A model generated the notes under the pieces. That model searched no databases, had not been told where the DNA came from, and saw only the letters and a program-made list of their open reading frames with translations. The position numbers were made by a program, and so were the translations under genes. Shown here piece by piece: positions 12,600 to 24,890 of a stretch of DNA of 64,000 nucleotides. The DNA is taken from NCBI GenBank assembly GCA_963277665.1, contig OY728152.1:1187438357-1187502356 (forward strand). Reading direction: 5' to 3'. Numbering within the stretch: the stretch's first letter is position 1; every line of letters starts with the position of its first letter. The stretch is from Viscum album (Eukaryota > Streptophyta > Magnoliopsida > Santalales > Viscaceae).

Positions 12600-14469
12600 T
12601 ATGATAAAAATATATCATATTTATATAATTATTCATATTGTGGAAATTTTTTATCAATGATTAATGTATAAGAACTTGAACTACTCTACTAAAATACTCA
12701 TGATAGTAGAAATTTTTACCAACCAAATGTGGTGATTTTAATATGGAATTATAAAAAATAGGAGGGTGTTAAAATGTTATAGAGAGAAAATATATGATAT
12801 TATAAGTATGAAAATGAATATTTTATATAATTATAATAAAATAAATTTTATTATATTGGAGGTTAGAGTGATTTTTAAGCAAAGAGAAGCCATGGTAAAA
12901 GGCATTAAGTCTTGACCTCTCTGTTAATGAGGATTTTTTGTGACTATGATTATATGATTAATTCATACTCTATGGAATTCAATATAATCATGAATTTATT
13001 ATCCTATTTTTATTTATTTAATATACATTGTTTTATTTCATTTCCCTCACATTATTTACTCATGAGATCAATATTGTTTTTTAAGTAAAATCAACATCAT
13101 GAATCTATTTAGTTGAACCCCATTTTCTTCCAGATCCATGTTTTCTAAAAAAAAGTTTTTAATGATGTCTATAGTATTATCCTATGATTTTTTTAGTTTC
13201 TTTTTAAAATTTCATTTTCTTTTTTTAAAATGCTTTCAAATAAATATTTTTTTTTCATTTTACCAGGGGAAAGCTTTTTTAATTTCCCAACAAAAATTAT
13301 TCAATGAATGTTGTTTTTACTTTTAGGGCATGAATGTTTTTTCCTGACCTCAAGAATTTTTTTAATATGAATCATTATATCAATTATACATGGTTCTTTT
13401 CAATGAAAATATTAAATTTATAATTGAATATATTCCTAAATAATTTATTTTAATATGTAATGGATATTTTTATACTATTTTTTAATTATATTTTCCAGGA
13501 ATTTATATATCTCCAAGAGATAAATAATTTATATAACATAATATATAATGGTGATATGATATGAGGATAACATCCATATTATTATTCTAGATGATTTAGA
13601 TTTATGATGGAAATATGTTTAGGAAACAAATTTATTTTTTGTGGGTAATTATATGATGAAATATTTATAAAACCCATTTCATTTAATGTGTTTGAATATG
13701 ATGAATTTTTTTTCATATTCTAGAAAACATATTTATGATTTTAGTTTTTTGATGTGTGGGAACTATAACTCCTTCTAATTTATTGGTTAAATGTTGATAT
13801 CTCATTAGATAAACATGAGTGTAATGTGGGGTGATCCTAGTTATTTAAGGGATTATGTCCACTATGATATTCTTGAGTGTAAACATTGACTATAATGATG
13901 TCTGGGGATTGAACCACTTCCCCAATGATTATGTTTTAATGGATACTTGACTACTATTAAAATGAATATTTTTATTATGTGTATAGTAAAATTCCATGTT
14001 GTTTGAAAATTTTATACACACATGGATAATTTTATTTCATTCAATTATGATTCATGTCTTCTGGACTACCGAAATTTCTTACATGACATGATTATGAAAT
14101 TTGATATGGATTCTATGTTTTAAAAATTCTAATATCTTGTTCTTATTAAATTTTGTTCATGTTATTCTTATATAATCACTGATATCTCCCTTTATTTCCC
14201 TAAGTAATAATTTGAGCTCACATATTTCCTATGATTCCTTTACAATGTTTATAAAGAAAGTTATTAAGTATGGAATGCCTAATAAGTGTGATATTTATGA
14301 AAACATACGTGGGAGATGATGTATAAATTTTATAAAATACTTGTTTATGTTTCTATGTATCCAAATATACTTGAATTAAATGATTAAGGTGTGGATAAAA
14401 ATTGAATTTATTGAATATTTACCTATTAAGATGTTATATCTTTGTATGAAAAGTAAGGGTCATTAGAGT

Positions 14470-14480
14470 TGGTACCCGAG
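14470..14480 (+). other. Primer binding site after LTR 1 (decayed)
   Basis: 'tggtacccgag' is preceded by 'agggtcattagagt', which parallels the LTR end and primer site at 46630-46656 ('ggggccttatagt' then 'tggtatcaaagg'). Consistent with tRNA-iMet priming. Confidence 0.5.
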
Positions 14481-15830
14481 TAAGTTTTAGTTAAACATTG
14501 GATAATAGGATTAGAAAATGTTAGTAATAAATGTTAGGAAAAGTCATTGGATAAGATAAAATCCTAATGTTTTTGTAAATAACATGAATGAACTAGGATA
14601 AACCTATGGTGTATTAGAAGAAGGTATCATGATTTATACATCCTATAAAAAAGTTTTTTTGTATTATGTGTTTTCCCATCATGATTATTGTTTCTCACAT
14701 AATGTTCTTTTGTTTTAGTTAATTTATAGAACCCAAATGAACCATGATAATAATTAATGTGATGGAAAATTAAAAACATTTAATCATGATTAACTAAATG
14801 TTATGGGATTAGGAATTCAAGATCAGGATAACACAATGATTAAAACATATAAATCATGTTGAGCATCCAAATGAGAAAAGGAGGGAATATCTTTATTCTA
14901 ATTCATTCATAAGAAAACCACTACCAATTAGTTGGTCTAATGATCCCTTAATCACTAAGAAATGTATCAATACCATTTTAATAGATATTTTCTATTCGTT
15001 AGTGTTTATAATTTTAGAATAATATTTATGTTATTTTTCATTTAAAAGGAAAATAATATCAGTGGTGTACTCTTAAAAATAACATGATATATAGTGAAAA
15101 TATTGTGACTATGGAGTGGGATGAATTAAATGATTATTTGTTGAAAATTAATTTTTTCATATTCATCATATGAAAATATAGAAATAATTAATAGTGTTAA
15201 ATAATAAGGATAATGAATATATTGTTATGTTTGAGGTAAGTATCAGAAGACTTCTGATGTAAGACTCTGTTATTTTCATTAAACCAGAATATAAATTTGA
15301 TAAATTTTTGCGTGACATATTACTAGGTCTTCAAATGGTGTAATATAAATTGTACATTATTATCTATGAAGAAATCATTTGATATCATATCTAGGAGGGT
15401 ATGTGGATAGAATTTACCCATCATTTTAGTGGCTTTGATAAGAAATAGCATGTTGAATTCAAAGGAAATTCTAAAAAACATAGAGTGAAGAATGTGAGCA
15501 ATTATTTCTTCTCAATGTACAGAATGCCGCATGTGGAAAATTTTCGTAAGGTGAAAATTAATGTTTCATGGTTCTAAATTAACGTCATAGTCGAATAAAA
15601 TTTGAATTTGATGTGAAGAATTAATCTAATGACACAAATATAGAGAAATCTCTACAAAATGAACCACCCACACTTCAACATTTTAAATTAATGGAGTTTG
15701 ATCATTATTCTAACTAGTTCCAAATCGAAAACATAATTATGATGATCAATGTTAAGAACATCTTAATCTAAGTGAAAATGGGAAATATAATGTTCTCACT
15801 ATTTCAAATGAGGGTTATGATAATAGCATT
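14481..15830 (+). pseudogene. gag region of left internal segment (broken)
   Basis: Lies between the primer site and protease remains. The translation is shot through with stops and I cannot place a gag core firmly. The region around 15380-15780 is colinear with 31690-32090 in the right internal segment (shared text such as 'gaaatcatttgatatcat' against 'aaatcattttatgtgttatc'). Function is inferred from position only. Confidence 0.4.
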
Positions 15831-16200
15831 GTGAAAGGAACACTTACCATCTACTCTAGAATTGAAAATGAATTATTTGATTATGGATCTAATGATTCTT
15901 TTTTATATACAATATTTTCTATGTGTATCACATAAAAACCTCAAAAATTAATTTTTTTAGTTAGAAGAAAAATACCATTATGTTATGATTCTCACATCCT
16001 AAGATTTTGAATCCCCTCTAGTTGAATTTTTGGTCAATACATTTCTTGTAAATCTTATCTCAATATCCCCCTTTATATTACTATAGCCAGCATTCCATAA
16101 ATTGTATGGAAACATTGAATTTATATTGATGTCCATTGGTCTTACTTTTTCCCCATTTATCATCATGGATTTAATTAATATAGACATTAGATATTTTATC
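15830..16200 (+). pseudogene. Ty3 protease of left internal segment (broken)
   Basis: The plus-strand reading 'GTLTIYSRIENELFDYGSND' then 'SFLYTIFS' matches the protease active-site block 'LFDSGSTHSFI'; the catalytic Asp survives, the next residue is Tyr in place of Ser. The equivalent block in the right segment is at 32105-32190. The sequence then decays and is cut by the LINE nest at about 16480. The 62-codon minus frame at 15999-16187 is a shadow. Confidence 0.6.
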
Positions 16201-16579
16201 CAAGAAATTTTTTATATTATTTATTTATGAAATTAAAATTTATTTAGAGTGAATGGAAGATTATGAAGCTCATCAAAGAATTGTTTTCAAGATCCTTAAG
16301 AAGGATATACTTTAACTAAAATTTACCAAGTGTGATTTTTTTCATTGTAATGTTTCATTATTTGTTATTATAATATCATCTGATTGTATATTGGTTGACC
16401 ATTCTATTAAAAAAGTCAAGGACACATCGATCCCAAATTTTTATTATGAAAATAATTGCATAGAGTCTGGAATTACAAGGAGTTTTTAGAAACACGGGTG
16501 TGTAAAACACCAAGCATATTAGCATCAACTAGATATAGGAAAAAATGAAGATATATAAAAGGCCACATCAATATTTTCT

Positions 16580-16860
16580 CAATAACCACCTTCTTTGATA
16601 ATGAATCCACAACATTGTTGGCTTCCCTTTAGGTATATCCACCAGTTCTTCTCCATAGAATTAATACAATCAATCTATTGAGGAAAATCACACCATCAAA
16701 CATTTCCAGTACATGTCCTTAGTAGTTCAACATCCATCTAGGAGTCAAATTCAGTACACAATTGATTCCAAATCTACTGGATAACTTTCTTAATAGAAAA
16801 AATCAGATCACATAGCTAAGACTTGTATGTAGTCGTATAACCAATAAAAATATTTCCTTT
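16580..16860 (-). pseudogene. LINE A RNase H, C-terminal part
   Basis: Minus-strand translation near 16640-16600 gives 'REANNVVDSLSKK', which matches the end of the plant LINE RNase H domain (H-x-x-REAN-x-VAD-x-LAK). Upstream, near 16750, 'EFDS.MDVELLRTC' fits the block with the catalytic Asp. Because LINE B has its own complete RNase H end at 16921-17468, this piece belongs to another LINE, most simply to LINE A, whose RNase H stops at about 22440. Confidence 0.55.
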
Positions 16861-16920
16861 GTTTATATAAATATAAAAAAGTCCCAAAAACCAAACACTA
16901 ATATAGGATGAAAAAAGGGT

Positions 16921-17468
16921 TCATGGGAGTCTAAAATAATGCAAACAAAGGGTGTCTACTTGAACAAGATCCACACATTCTTGGGGAAGGCTTCCAATGC
17001 TTGTAAAAAAAATCTGAGGCTCATCATGGGATCCCATAGAGGCTAAAAAAACTACAAATCTGTTACACTCCCAACATGTGAAGAGAAATCTAACTTCATC
17101 CAAAAAAATTATAATACATTTCCGAATGATATATGAAATGGACCATAGAGTGGATGTATTTCCCAGTATAGCATTTTTCATGATAGAACAGTCAATTTCA
17201 AAGCATGAAAGATGCAGGTTATGATGAAGACATACCTCCCACCGATTTAGTAGAGCTCTATCCTCCCCCCAGATAGAGTTCCCTTGTCCACAAAAATTTT
17301 TAATATAAATAAGAATCGGTCCAATGTGATCTCGAAAAACCCCCCCTCCACGCACCAAACCAAGATTACATGACCCATCAACATTATGTTGGGTCCATTA
17401 TCAAGGGGCCCAATAGATTCATTTGACTTATCATGGAACCTACAGTATATCATCAGACGTGTGAACAA
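16921..17468 (-). pseudogene. LINE B RNase H domain
   Basis: Two overlapping minus frames (17247-17468, 73 codons; 16921-17358, 145 codons) together cover one RNase H domain split by a frameshift. Visible blocks: 'FRDHIGPILI' (beta-hairpin after the first catalytic Asp region), 'EDRALLNRWEVCLHH' (helix with the catalytic Glu), 'LSCFEIDCS' (strand with catalytic Asp), and 'CWECNRFVVFLASMGSHDE' (C-terminal 'H-W-REGNR-VADFLA' block). The first strand is poorly preserved. In the family this domain helps remove the RNA template; here the frameshift makes it non-functional. Confidence 0.75.
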
Positions 17469-18031
17469 TACCTAAAAAACACTGAGAATTAACATAAATA
17501 TACTATTGTCTCATTTGTTAATCATCTGACCTAATTTGGCTACCAAGAACCTGGATCAAACCTGAATCTCTAGAGAAGAACATTTATTTCAATAAATTTA
17601 ATCCACAATTTTAGATTAAAACACAATGAATATTAAAACACCCTTCCAACATTGGTCTTGGAAACTTCTTCTAGGATACCCAATGATACCTCCCCTCTCT
17701 ATTAGAGTCCCATATAAATGAATTTAGGATCTTCTCGATATTTATTTTAACCCATTTAGGATCCCTGGGAACCGACAAAATGAAGACAAGAATATATGAG
17801 AGAAAAAAATTTACCAGAGTAATTATTTCACTGAAGGAGAGAAAAAAAGATTTCCAATTATTGATAGGGTTAATGATTTTATTAATTACCCCCTAAAAAT
17901 GAATAATATGTAACCTTCTTGGTGAAATATAATTTCCTTTGTATTACAAGGGAAACTATATTCTATGAAATCCCAACACTTCATACATTCTACGTAAGCA
18001 TCCCTCCGAACAAGCACGCTACACATAGAGA

Positions 18032-18878
18032 CTACTTTATTTCACAATTTATTTTTTCAACAAAAAATTGAATATATCCATACAACACATCATTAAAATA
18101 TTGAATGAATCTATTTTCCCCATTTAGGAATAAGATCATGTCATCCACATAGAGTAGATTAGAGACAACACTAAATTGATTCCGATATCTAAAAAGGATT
18201 AATCCTTCCACTTTTAAAATACTTCTCAAGGAGCCTACTGACTGGGTCTTGATCCTTGATGAAAGTACTGAGATAAAAGTTGTTACCTTGTCTAAGACCC
18301 CACTCTGATTTAAAGAATCCATTCCTCTTTCCCTAAGTGATATCGAAAACCATTTCTAAATGAAAAACATGAAAAATAAGTCATGCCCCAAATGAGAAAA
18401 TCACATGTCATCCATAACTCTAACAATGTAGATCCATTCTATCCTATCATACAACTTATCAATGTCAATTTTTACAACCAAATTTGATCCATAAGCCTTA
18501 TTTTTAATATCTAAATCCATTTCATGAGTAATACCAACAGTTTCATGTGGTGATCTACCTTTAAAAAAAATCATGCTCAGTGACCACTCAATCATGAATA
18601 TAATTTGATAGACAATTATTAAATAAACTATCCAAAATTATATATGATACATTAAAAATACTTTTTGAACAAAAATGTTTGAATGAAGATGGTTCCTTAA
18701 CTTTAGTGATTAGCATAATAATGGAATCAAAAACCACCTGAGGAAAATCTACACCATGGAAAAAATTCTTAATTAAATAAAAAAGTCCATTTTGATAAGA
18801 TCTATAGAAGCCACATAAAAGAATTAGGAAAAAAATAAAGCCCATGGGAGCTATTCTGATTTTTTGATTTAATAACAA
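18032..18878 (-). pseudogene. LINE B reverse transcriptase
   Basis: Three open minus pieces in series. 18588-18878 (96 codons) reads 'FFHGVDFPQVVFDSIIMLIT' and 'FKHFCSKSIFNVSYIILDS', matching 'P...N...I.LIPK' and 'F+PISL.N..YKI.SK'. 18401-18595 has 'GRSPHETVGITHEM' and 'LVVKIDIDKLYDRIEWIYI', matching 'GR.I.DNILIA.E' and 'KIDM.KAYDRVEW'. 18032-18322 has 'NLLYVDDMILFL', the YVDD-type catalytic motif with both Asp residues. The 'QGDPLSP' block between the last two is missing or decayed. Not a functional enzyme. Confidence 0.8.
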
Positions 18879-18899
18879 TTAAAATTTCTTGCTCATCCA

Positions 18900-19520
18900 G
18901 AATGGTCTTGAAAAAATAATTTATATTGGAGGACACCACTTAAAGTATTTAATCGAATAGATAACAATTTCCTCTTGGATACCCACAATGAGTACTATAA
19001 GTTTTATCAACAAGTAATGTTTTTAAAATGTTCTCAGCCATACATCTAATAATAACCAGATCATTAGATTAGGATCCATCTTCTATGGGTATATTATTAA
19101 TAACTCCCCATTTCTTTTCTTCAATACTAGAATAAAAAATGCATCTTCTTATCTCTTTCTTGAAGTCAGCTTCCCCATTCAATATCATGAAACCCACACA
19201 CATGGTAGAGCAATAAATTAGTCAGATGATTACTCTTTCTAATCAAGACACATTAAATCTCATCTTCCCATAAAGCATATAATTGAGACTCCAACCACTC
19301 GATTTTATTAATGTTTTCATCCAAATCAGAAATCCTATAAGTTTGTAGAGAATTCCAAGACAATAGATCCCCTCTAATACATCTGAGTTTATAATGAAAA
19401 AGCATCCAAAAAATTCCCATCAATAGGCTTGTTCCATGAAGTCCTTACAATCATATCATAATCCTATGTAGTAGTACAAACATTATAAAAGATAAATTCA
19501 TCACTAGAAGAGCTCCTCCC
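18900..19520 (-). pseudogene. LINE B linker between endonuclease and RT
   Basis: Minus-strand sequence joining the endonuclease end to the RT start, with the decayed peptide pattern usual for this region, including pieces such as 'LMEQAY' and 'CLGIL'. Stops are frequent. No separate domain was recognised. Confidence 0.4.
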
Positions 19521-20300
19521 AACCATATTAATGAACAGTGGAGAGTGATCTGAGACCCAATGAACTCAATTATCAAACCTCACATATAGACAGTTCAAAA
19601 TAGCCTAACGATTGGCTAAAACATGATACAACTAACAAAAGATATTTCTACAACCTTTTTGATTTTTATTCCAACTATATTTGTAACCAATGAAACAAAA
19701 CTCCATCAATCCAGTCTTGGCCATAAAGGAAGAAGAGTCTTCCCGCTATTTCAAAGGAGAGGTTGTGATCAGGGTAGATCCATGGGAGTTGCTGTTACAA
19801 TCTGAGGAAGAAATTTTAGAGAAAGAGGTACACATATGTTCTTATACTGTGGTTGCGGAAAGGTTGAATGCAAGATTTATTCAAGAAGACATGAAAAAGG
19901 AGAAAAGAAAGTGGATTGACAAACAACTCCTGATTTTAGTTAGAGGTTTCAACAATAAGAAAATAGGTGAGGAGTTCTTACGAGCATGGAACAAGCTAGC
20001 TTCTCATTTAGAGAACATCATCAGGGTCGATCCTGGAAAAAAGGTAACAACTATTTCACGGAAATTGTTTATGGAAGTTATGTCAAATGGTTTCATGCTG
20101 GTCTTTATTAATTTTGTTATGTGTTATAGTGTCTAATACATGGGTTGTACAATATGGTTTTATACACTTCCTCCTCAAAAGTGACTTTAATACAAATATA
20201 CTTGGATGGATGAAAAAAGAAATTAAAATCACCACCCACAAACCATTCCATGTTGTCAACATTAAAAGATTCCATGTCATTCCATAAAATCTCCCTATCC
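19520..20300 (-). pseudogene. LINE B endonuclease, interrupted by an insert
   Basis: APE-type endonuclease of L1 elements. Near 20213 the minus strand reads 'WFVGGDFN', the conserved 'W...GDFN' block. Between 19770 and 19660 it reads 'SSFMAKTGLMEFCFIGYKYSWN', matching the 'GL.DLGF.G..FTW.N' block. Near 19545 'VSDHSPLF' is the C-terminal catalytic His block. The distance between GDFN and the next block is about 340 bp too long, which led to recognition of the insert at 19754-20050. The minus frame at 20083-20280 is part of this domain in a shifted frame. The known role is nicking target DNA for insertion. Confidence 0.75.
19754..20050 (+). mobile_element. 297-bp insert with open frame and 8-bp flanking repeats
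   Basis: Segment inside the LINE B endonuclease, open on the plus strand across its whole length (99 codons, part of a 148-codon frame from 19690). The peptide is rich in Glu, Lys, Arg and Leu, including 'VAERLNARFIQEDMKKEKRK' and then 'LRAWNKLASHLENI', and suggests helical protein. The direct repeat 'ctatttca' stands at 19746-19753 and 20051-20058; without the insert the LINE endonuclease reads on normally. No terminal inverted repeats were seen. I do not recognise the family. It could be a captured exon or cDNA piece, part of another element's gag, or filler DNA from break repair. Base composition is richer in G and C than the LINE around it. Confidence 0.55.
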
Positions 20301-21570
20301 CTATTGTCTCATTTTTTATTAATAAAGGTTAAAAATAAATTGTCACCACTAGTGCTAATATAGGACGTAATATGATGCTCAGAGATGTCCACCTTATCCA
20401 ATGAATGAAAAGATCCCTAGAAGGTCCAAATATGATGGTTTATTGGGTCCCCATGAAAAAATAAAGGCATTCTAATCCTTTTTGGAAAGACATATAATTT
20501 TCACACATTCTTCTTAGGCTCAAGAACCACCACTAAGGATATCCTACTATGAATAATTTCATTTGAATGAAATTCTTCTTTGACTCATACTCCAAGACCA
20601 CATGAATTATATATAATAGAGGGAATAATTTTTGAAAAATTATTCCTTGTTTTGGACCCTCGAGATTGAGAGAACCTCATAAAAGGAGAATACATAACTT
20701 CTTCATGTCTCATACGTGATCTGGTACACACTCTAGTTCACACTGGAGGATAAGAACAAGAAACCTTTCTCGAGCCCTAAAATTCATGTGCTAAAATACT
20801 AAAACTATTAGAAATGGATACTAGTGATATGCCAGAAGGATCTCTATCATTAATGGATAAAAGAGGATAAGAAACATTATAAACAACCACTACCTTGCGC
20901 TAATTAGGAAACGACCATTTCTTTCTACAGTCAGACCTCACCACATAATCCCTAAAGATATTTTCGTCTGACCAGAGGGTTCCATGGTGGTCTTATAATC
21001 ATCCACCTAAGAGTATAATGAAACCAAAAACATACTCATTCAATATAGAATGAATTTGTTGAACATTTTGAATAAAAAATAAATAACTAAATCCGAGAGA
21101 CTCCTCATCATTAGAGAAAGCTAGACGAAATACAGACTGGAAAAAATAAAATAAAGACTATGGCTAGGAAGGAAAATTATCTTTACTATGAGGACTCTAA
21201 ATCACATGAAGAGTAGGTGAGGCCATATTCTCAATGTCTAGTTAATCAATAGATACCCTTATATCTAAGGGGTTGACATCCATACCTGAATCAGGAGAAG
21301 GAAGTCTTGTGTATTCAGATTCTGATAAAAATTTTAAATCCATTGCTAGAATTGAAGACCCACACTCATCTACTCTGTGAAAGGAAGAAAGTTTATATGA
21401 AGATCAAGAAACTCATGCCTATAAAGATGAACAAACCCACTTTAGGCACCTAAAGAGAAGGGCCTGGAAAGGAATTCTACTTTATGTATTCAAATAATGA
21501 ATGCCCAAGGAGGCATCATGGGGAACAAAAGTGTGGAATCAGAGGGACATATATGGGATTCCTCTACTAC
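20300..21570 (-). pseudogene. LINE B ORF1 C-terminus and endonuclease start
   Basis: Region between the ORF1 open frame and the endonuclease blocks. It holds decayed coding sequence with frequent stops in all minus frames. A zinc knuckle, expected at the ORF1 end in plant L1s, was not recognised. No separate gene. Confidence 0.4.
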
Positions 21571-22424
21571 TACGAATCTTCAACCTCCCAAAGGAGATGT
21601 GTCATAGAAGAAGTGGAAACCTCTATGGAAACGAAAATCCTAGAAATTGATAATTCATGAAGCCTCATGGTATGATCATCAGCGCACAAGAACTCCCCAA
21701 GAAAGATTAAAATCCTCTCAAGAAATAAAATATTATTGAATAAAATAGGTAGATAAGGAATATTGATCCAACCCATGATAATAGGGGAATCCCTCCCATG
21801 TTGTGCCTCCATAGACAACCAAGAAATATGAAACCACCTCCTCCCAAAAGGCTGTTGATTCTGAGACCAAGCATTGATAAAATCTTCATGAAACACCAAT
21901 AAAATGAAAAAGGATCTCTTATTAAATACTAAAATGGTGACCATAAGCTCCAACCCCCATGAATTTTCAATATACTTAAATACACTAAAATTGGGTTTTA
22001 CTTCACTAAAATGAGCGATTAAATTCCATAAAAGATGTTCTGATTCTTCATCGAAGTCCTTAGATAGAATAGAGAACATTGGAACATCATTCACCATCCC
22101 TACGCATGAGGACTCTAAATACACCACAGAGATCTTAGGAGGCTGAAACGTCTGGACTAGAGGAGATTCGAGGAGGGCCTCCATCATGAAAATTCTTGTG
22201 AAGTAGGTTCCCAAGAATGATTAGTAGAGAGGGGAACAGAAAACGCCTTGCCATCCAAGCTAGGAACAATTGAACACGCCAGATCCACCTCCTCTAGAAC
22301 TGAAAAGCACATCCATTTGATCTATGAACAACCATACTAGCTAGATCTAATGTTTCCATCACATCCATGGCCTCCAAAATCTTACCAACGTTGTGAAAAA
22401 CCTGAAAGAGAGGAGTCATGTGAA
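21570..22424 (-). pseudogene. LINE B ORF1, DUF4283-like RNA-binding protein
   Basis: The long open part is 21570-22214 (214 codons); the probable original start lies upstream near 22424 ('MTPLFQVFHNVGKILEAM'), with a frame change and stop between. The middle of the protein reads 'GRRWFHISWLSMEAQHGRD', then 'IIMGWINIPYLPILFNNILF', then 'LGEFLCADDHTM', then 'RIFVSIEVS'. This is the pattern of DUF4283, the gag-like domain of plant L1 ORF1 ('W.RI.NLP..FW....L..IG..LG..L..D..T......ARI.VE.D'). In the family it binds element RNA. The longest open LINE frame in the window, but truncated at both ends. Confidence 0.7.
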
Positions 22425-22439
22425 GAGAGTTATGAATCA

Positions 22440-22740
22440 AAATATTGCATAATGCCATCTCAAAATTTCAAACAATATAAGTTGCATTACCAATGTAATA
22501 ATAGAAACATCATTTAACAAGTGTCTAGTAGGTCCAAAAAACACCATCAAATCCTGATGGACATGGTGAGCAGAAAGAATCTTTATACACATTAACCTTA
22601 ATACATTGAATAATCGGAGGGATCCATATGATGAATTTCAAAAGAATATGACTTCTTGTCCTGCCATTCACACATAAGAGTATAACAATGAAAGAACCAG
22701 ACATACAATTATTTATCTTTAAAATTTGTTTCATGGATGC
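22440..22740 (-). pseudogene. LINE A RNase H, N-terminal part
   Basis: The frame at 22525-22734 (minus) reads 'WIPPIIQCIKVNVYKDSFCS' then 'PCPSGFDGVF', a clear match to the plant LINE RNase H start 'W.PP..G.IK.N.DGS..GNPG.AG.GGV.R'; the catalytic Asp of the first strand is changed to Lys. Downstream 'GNATYIV.NFEMALCNIL' fits the helix with catalytic Glu. The domain stops there, next to the start of LINE B. Confidence 0.75.
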
Positions 22741-22749
22741 AAAATAAAT

Positions 22750-24070
22750 TCCTTATGAATATCCATATTCTGAGAATTGACCAATTATTTAAGGTTATAA
22801 AAGATTACAGAATTCATGGATTACCATGTGAATGAGAAAACTGAAGAAACAGAAGAAAGTATCAGATTATGTGCCTACTTATTTTGGATTCTATCAATAG
22901 TGAGATTGGTGAGAATCATCTCAACCACATTCCTCCTATCCAAATGTATGCTAAAAATATCATCAATATAATCATAGGAAATACATATTAAAGGGAAGTT
23001 AAACAACACATGTTTGATGCACATGGTGGCTCCCATAAAAAGGGTACACACATAAGCCATGAATATTACCATCCCTGTAATTGGTCTTGTATGGAAAATA
23101 TTTTTTTTCCAGTTTTTATGATGTGTAATTTCACTAGAATCCTATATGAAAGGAATAAAAAAATTATGAAATTGATGTTGGGACATTGATACCACTGTCA
23201 TTGATCATCTTACAAAAAAATCACTCTACCTAACATTAAAATCTTATTATTGATCCATACATAAGTGTTTGTATCTAAAAAAATTGTCTATGAATTTGAA
23301 AAGATTAATGGCTAGGAAACGTCATTTCATGCCTATACCTATTTTTGAGAACATCATAAATGGACATATTATTCCAATTTGGTGGGATAACTATGATATC
23401 AGCAATGGGCTTGTCAATACAATGGGTTTTCCAGTTGTTGAGGTTAGACTGTTTAGAAACAATCCACATTGACTCAACCATTAGATGATTGAAGCATTTC
23501 CTAACATTGGGCCATGTGGATGATACCATATGATGGGAGTATCCATTTATCAAAATTGAATAGAATCTATTCTACATTTTTTCAATAAATTTTTCAATGA
23601 AGGTAAAGATATTCCTAGTGAATTTAGAATGGAGGGAATCATTAAATATAATGATATCCTAAATGCTAAGACCAAAACTATCTGTGGATTTGATACAATC
23701 CTTCTAAGAAACTGTAATGATATTTCTCTCATCAAATGACCCACCCAAAATGATTCTATTGATAATTTCTTGATGCTTATTGATAATTCAATGAGATAAT
23801 TTATAGATATAAAATTTTTGAAAAAACATTGAAGTGACCACAGAATTTACTAAACATGACTATCTTGATTGAGACATGGAATTCGCATTCCACATAATCA
23901 ACTGATTATGAATTCCAAAAAAAGTATCCTTGTGATGAGATATTCTAATGTTTCCCCAAAATGAATGAATTTCAATAAAAATAAAGGGAAGGTATCCCCT
24001 CTTGACACCAAGACTTCTGGAAATAAAATGTTGTTTTTCCACCAAAGTCCCCTTACCGGTCATAATTTAT
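22750..24070 (-). pseudogene. LINE A region after RT (thumb, connection)
   Basis: Minus-strand pieces in order: 'KRGYLPFIFIEIHSFWGN' (23860-24063 frame) matching '.G.LPF.YLG.PL..G'; 'VNSVVTSMF' near 23850 matching 'L..SV..S...Y'; 'GGSFDERNITVS.KDCI' near 23700, matching 'W.G....+...V.W...C.P...GGLG'; 'WIVSKQSNLNNW' and 'IADIIVIPPNWNNMSIYDVL' (23305-23553 frame), matching 'W.IG.G..I..W.D.W......' and following. This is the normal order behind LINE RT. Several frameshifts. Confidence 0.7.
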
Positions 24071-24099
24071 GACTTATTCAACTTAGTGATTGACATTCC

Positions 24100-24890
24100 A
24101 CCTCCTAATAATGTTCAAAAATAACCTGGATTTCATTTAATTTCCACTTAGAATCCTATCCAAGAAGGAGAATATCATTATTATAGAACAGAAGTGATGG
24201 AGTGAATGTACATCTTTTAGCCATGCCATATTTCAATAAAAAAATATTAACAATTTCATTCACGCATCTGCTAAGGTTTTCTTCATCTATAGAAAATATA
24301 ATACCTAACAAGGGATCACCGTACCAAACTATCTATTGAATTTTAGGAATCCACTTTTTGAATTATTAATAATGATTGAAAGATTTTCATATCATAGGAT
24401 TGCATTGATCATCCTAATGAATGTTGTAGATAAAGCATACTGTTTGAGAACTGAAATAATGAAATTCAATTTCAAAGAATCAAAATCATTGGATATATCA
24501 ATAATTAAGGGAAAAATCATTATTAGTGTTCCTCTTCATGAGATTCACAGTCAAATTAGTTGTAAAAAGGAAATTCAGTATATTCCTACAGTGGATGAAC
24601 CCATATTGATTCACAGTGATAATATCCATTACCACTTCTCCAAACCAGATGGAAATGATTTTGAAAAAGTTTTTGGGAATTCTATTCCCAATAGAAAAAT
24701 CAGAAGTCCCTGATGACAACAACATTCTCTTTTTTGGTTATAAAAAATTATGTCAGAGATGATACCATGTGGCATATTAGCATGAAAAATTAATTCATTG
24801 ACGTCATTAAAAACTAAAATAGAAATATTCTCATTTAATTTTGGGTACTTTTTATCCAATATAAAACCGACTAATGAGGATAACATATTA
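24100..24890 (-). pseudogene. LINE A reverse transcriptase
   Basis: The minus frame at 24629-24886 covers the RT N-terminal region ('LVFNDVNELIFHANMPHGII' then 'SDIIFYN', matching 'PF...E...A.......APGPDG...FY'). Near 24310-24160 'GDPLLGIIFSIDEENLSRCV' matches 'QGDPLSP.LF....E.LSR', and 'LLFYNNDILLL' matches '...ADD.LLF' with the first catalytic Asp changed to Asn. Stops and frame changes throughout. The plus-strand 125-codon frame 24336-24713 is antisense to this RT and looks accidental. Confidence 0.7.

Larger units (their letters stand above)
11311..14466 (+). repeat. LTR 1 (5'-truncated) of long-LTR family
   Basis: Lacks about the first 1.1 kb compared with LTR 2 and LTR 3 and starts abruptly where the neighbouring minus-strand LTR ends. 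It carries the family TATA box (11771-11779), a three-unit array of about 195 bp (12060-12560) and an (AT)n run. The end is set by the primer-site-like sequence at 14470. The 62-codon frame at 13138-13326 is low-complexity and probably accidental. Confidence 0.6.
16860..22430 (-). mobile_element. LINE B, near full-length plant L1
   Basis: Minus-strand L1-type element with ORF1 (DUF4283-like, about 22424-21570), endonuclease (20300-19520), RT (18880-18030) and RNase H (17468-16921) in the normal order over about 5.5 kb, which is close to full length for plant L1s. ORF1 is open for 214 codons and RT segments for 64-96 codons, so it is less decayed than the Ty3 host. The 3' region reads T- and A-rich before 16860, but no long poly-A tail remains. 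It carries a foreign 297-bp insert in the endonuclease. Confidence 0.7.

Noticed and set aside
24336..24713. 125-codon plus-strand frame
   Set aside because: Antisense to the LINE A reverse transcriptase, which has recognisable motifs on the other strand.
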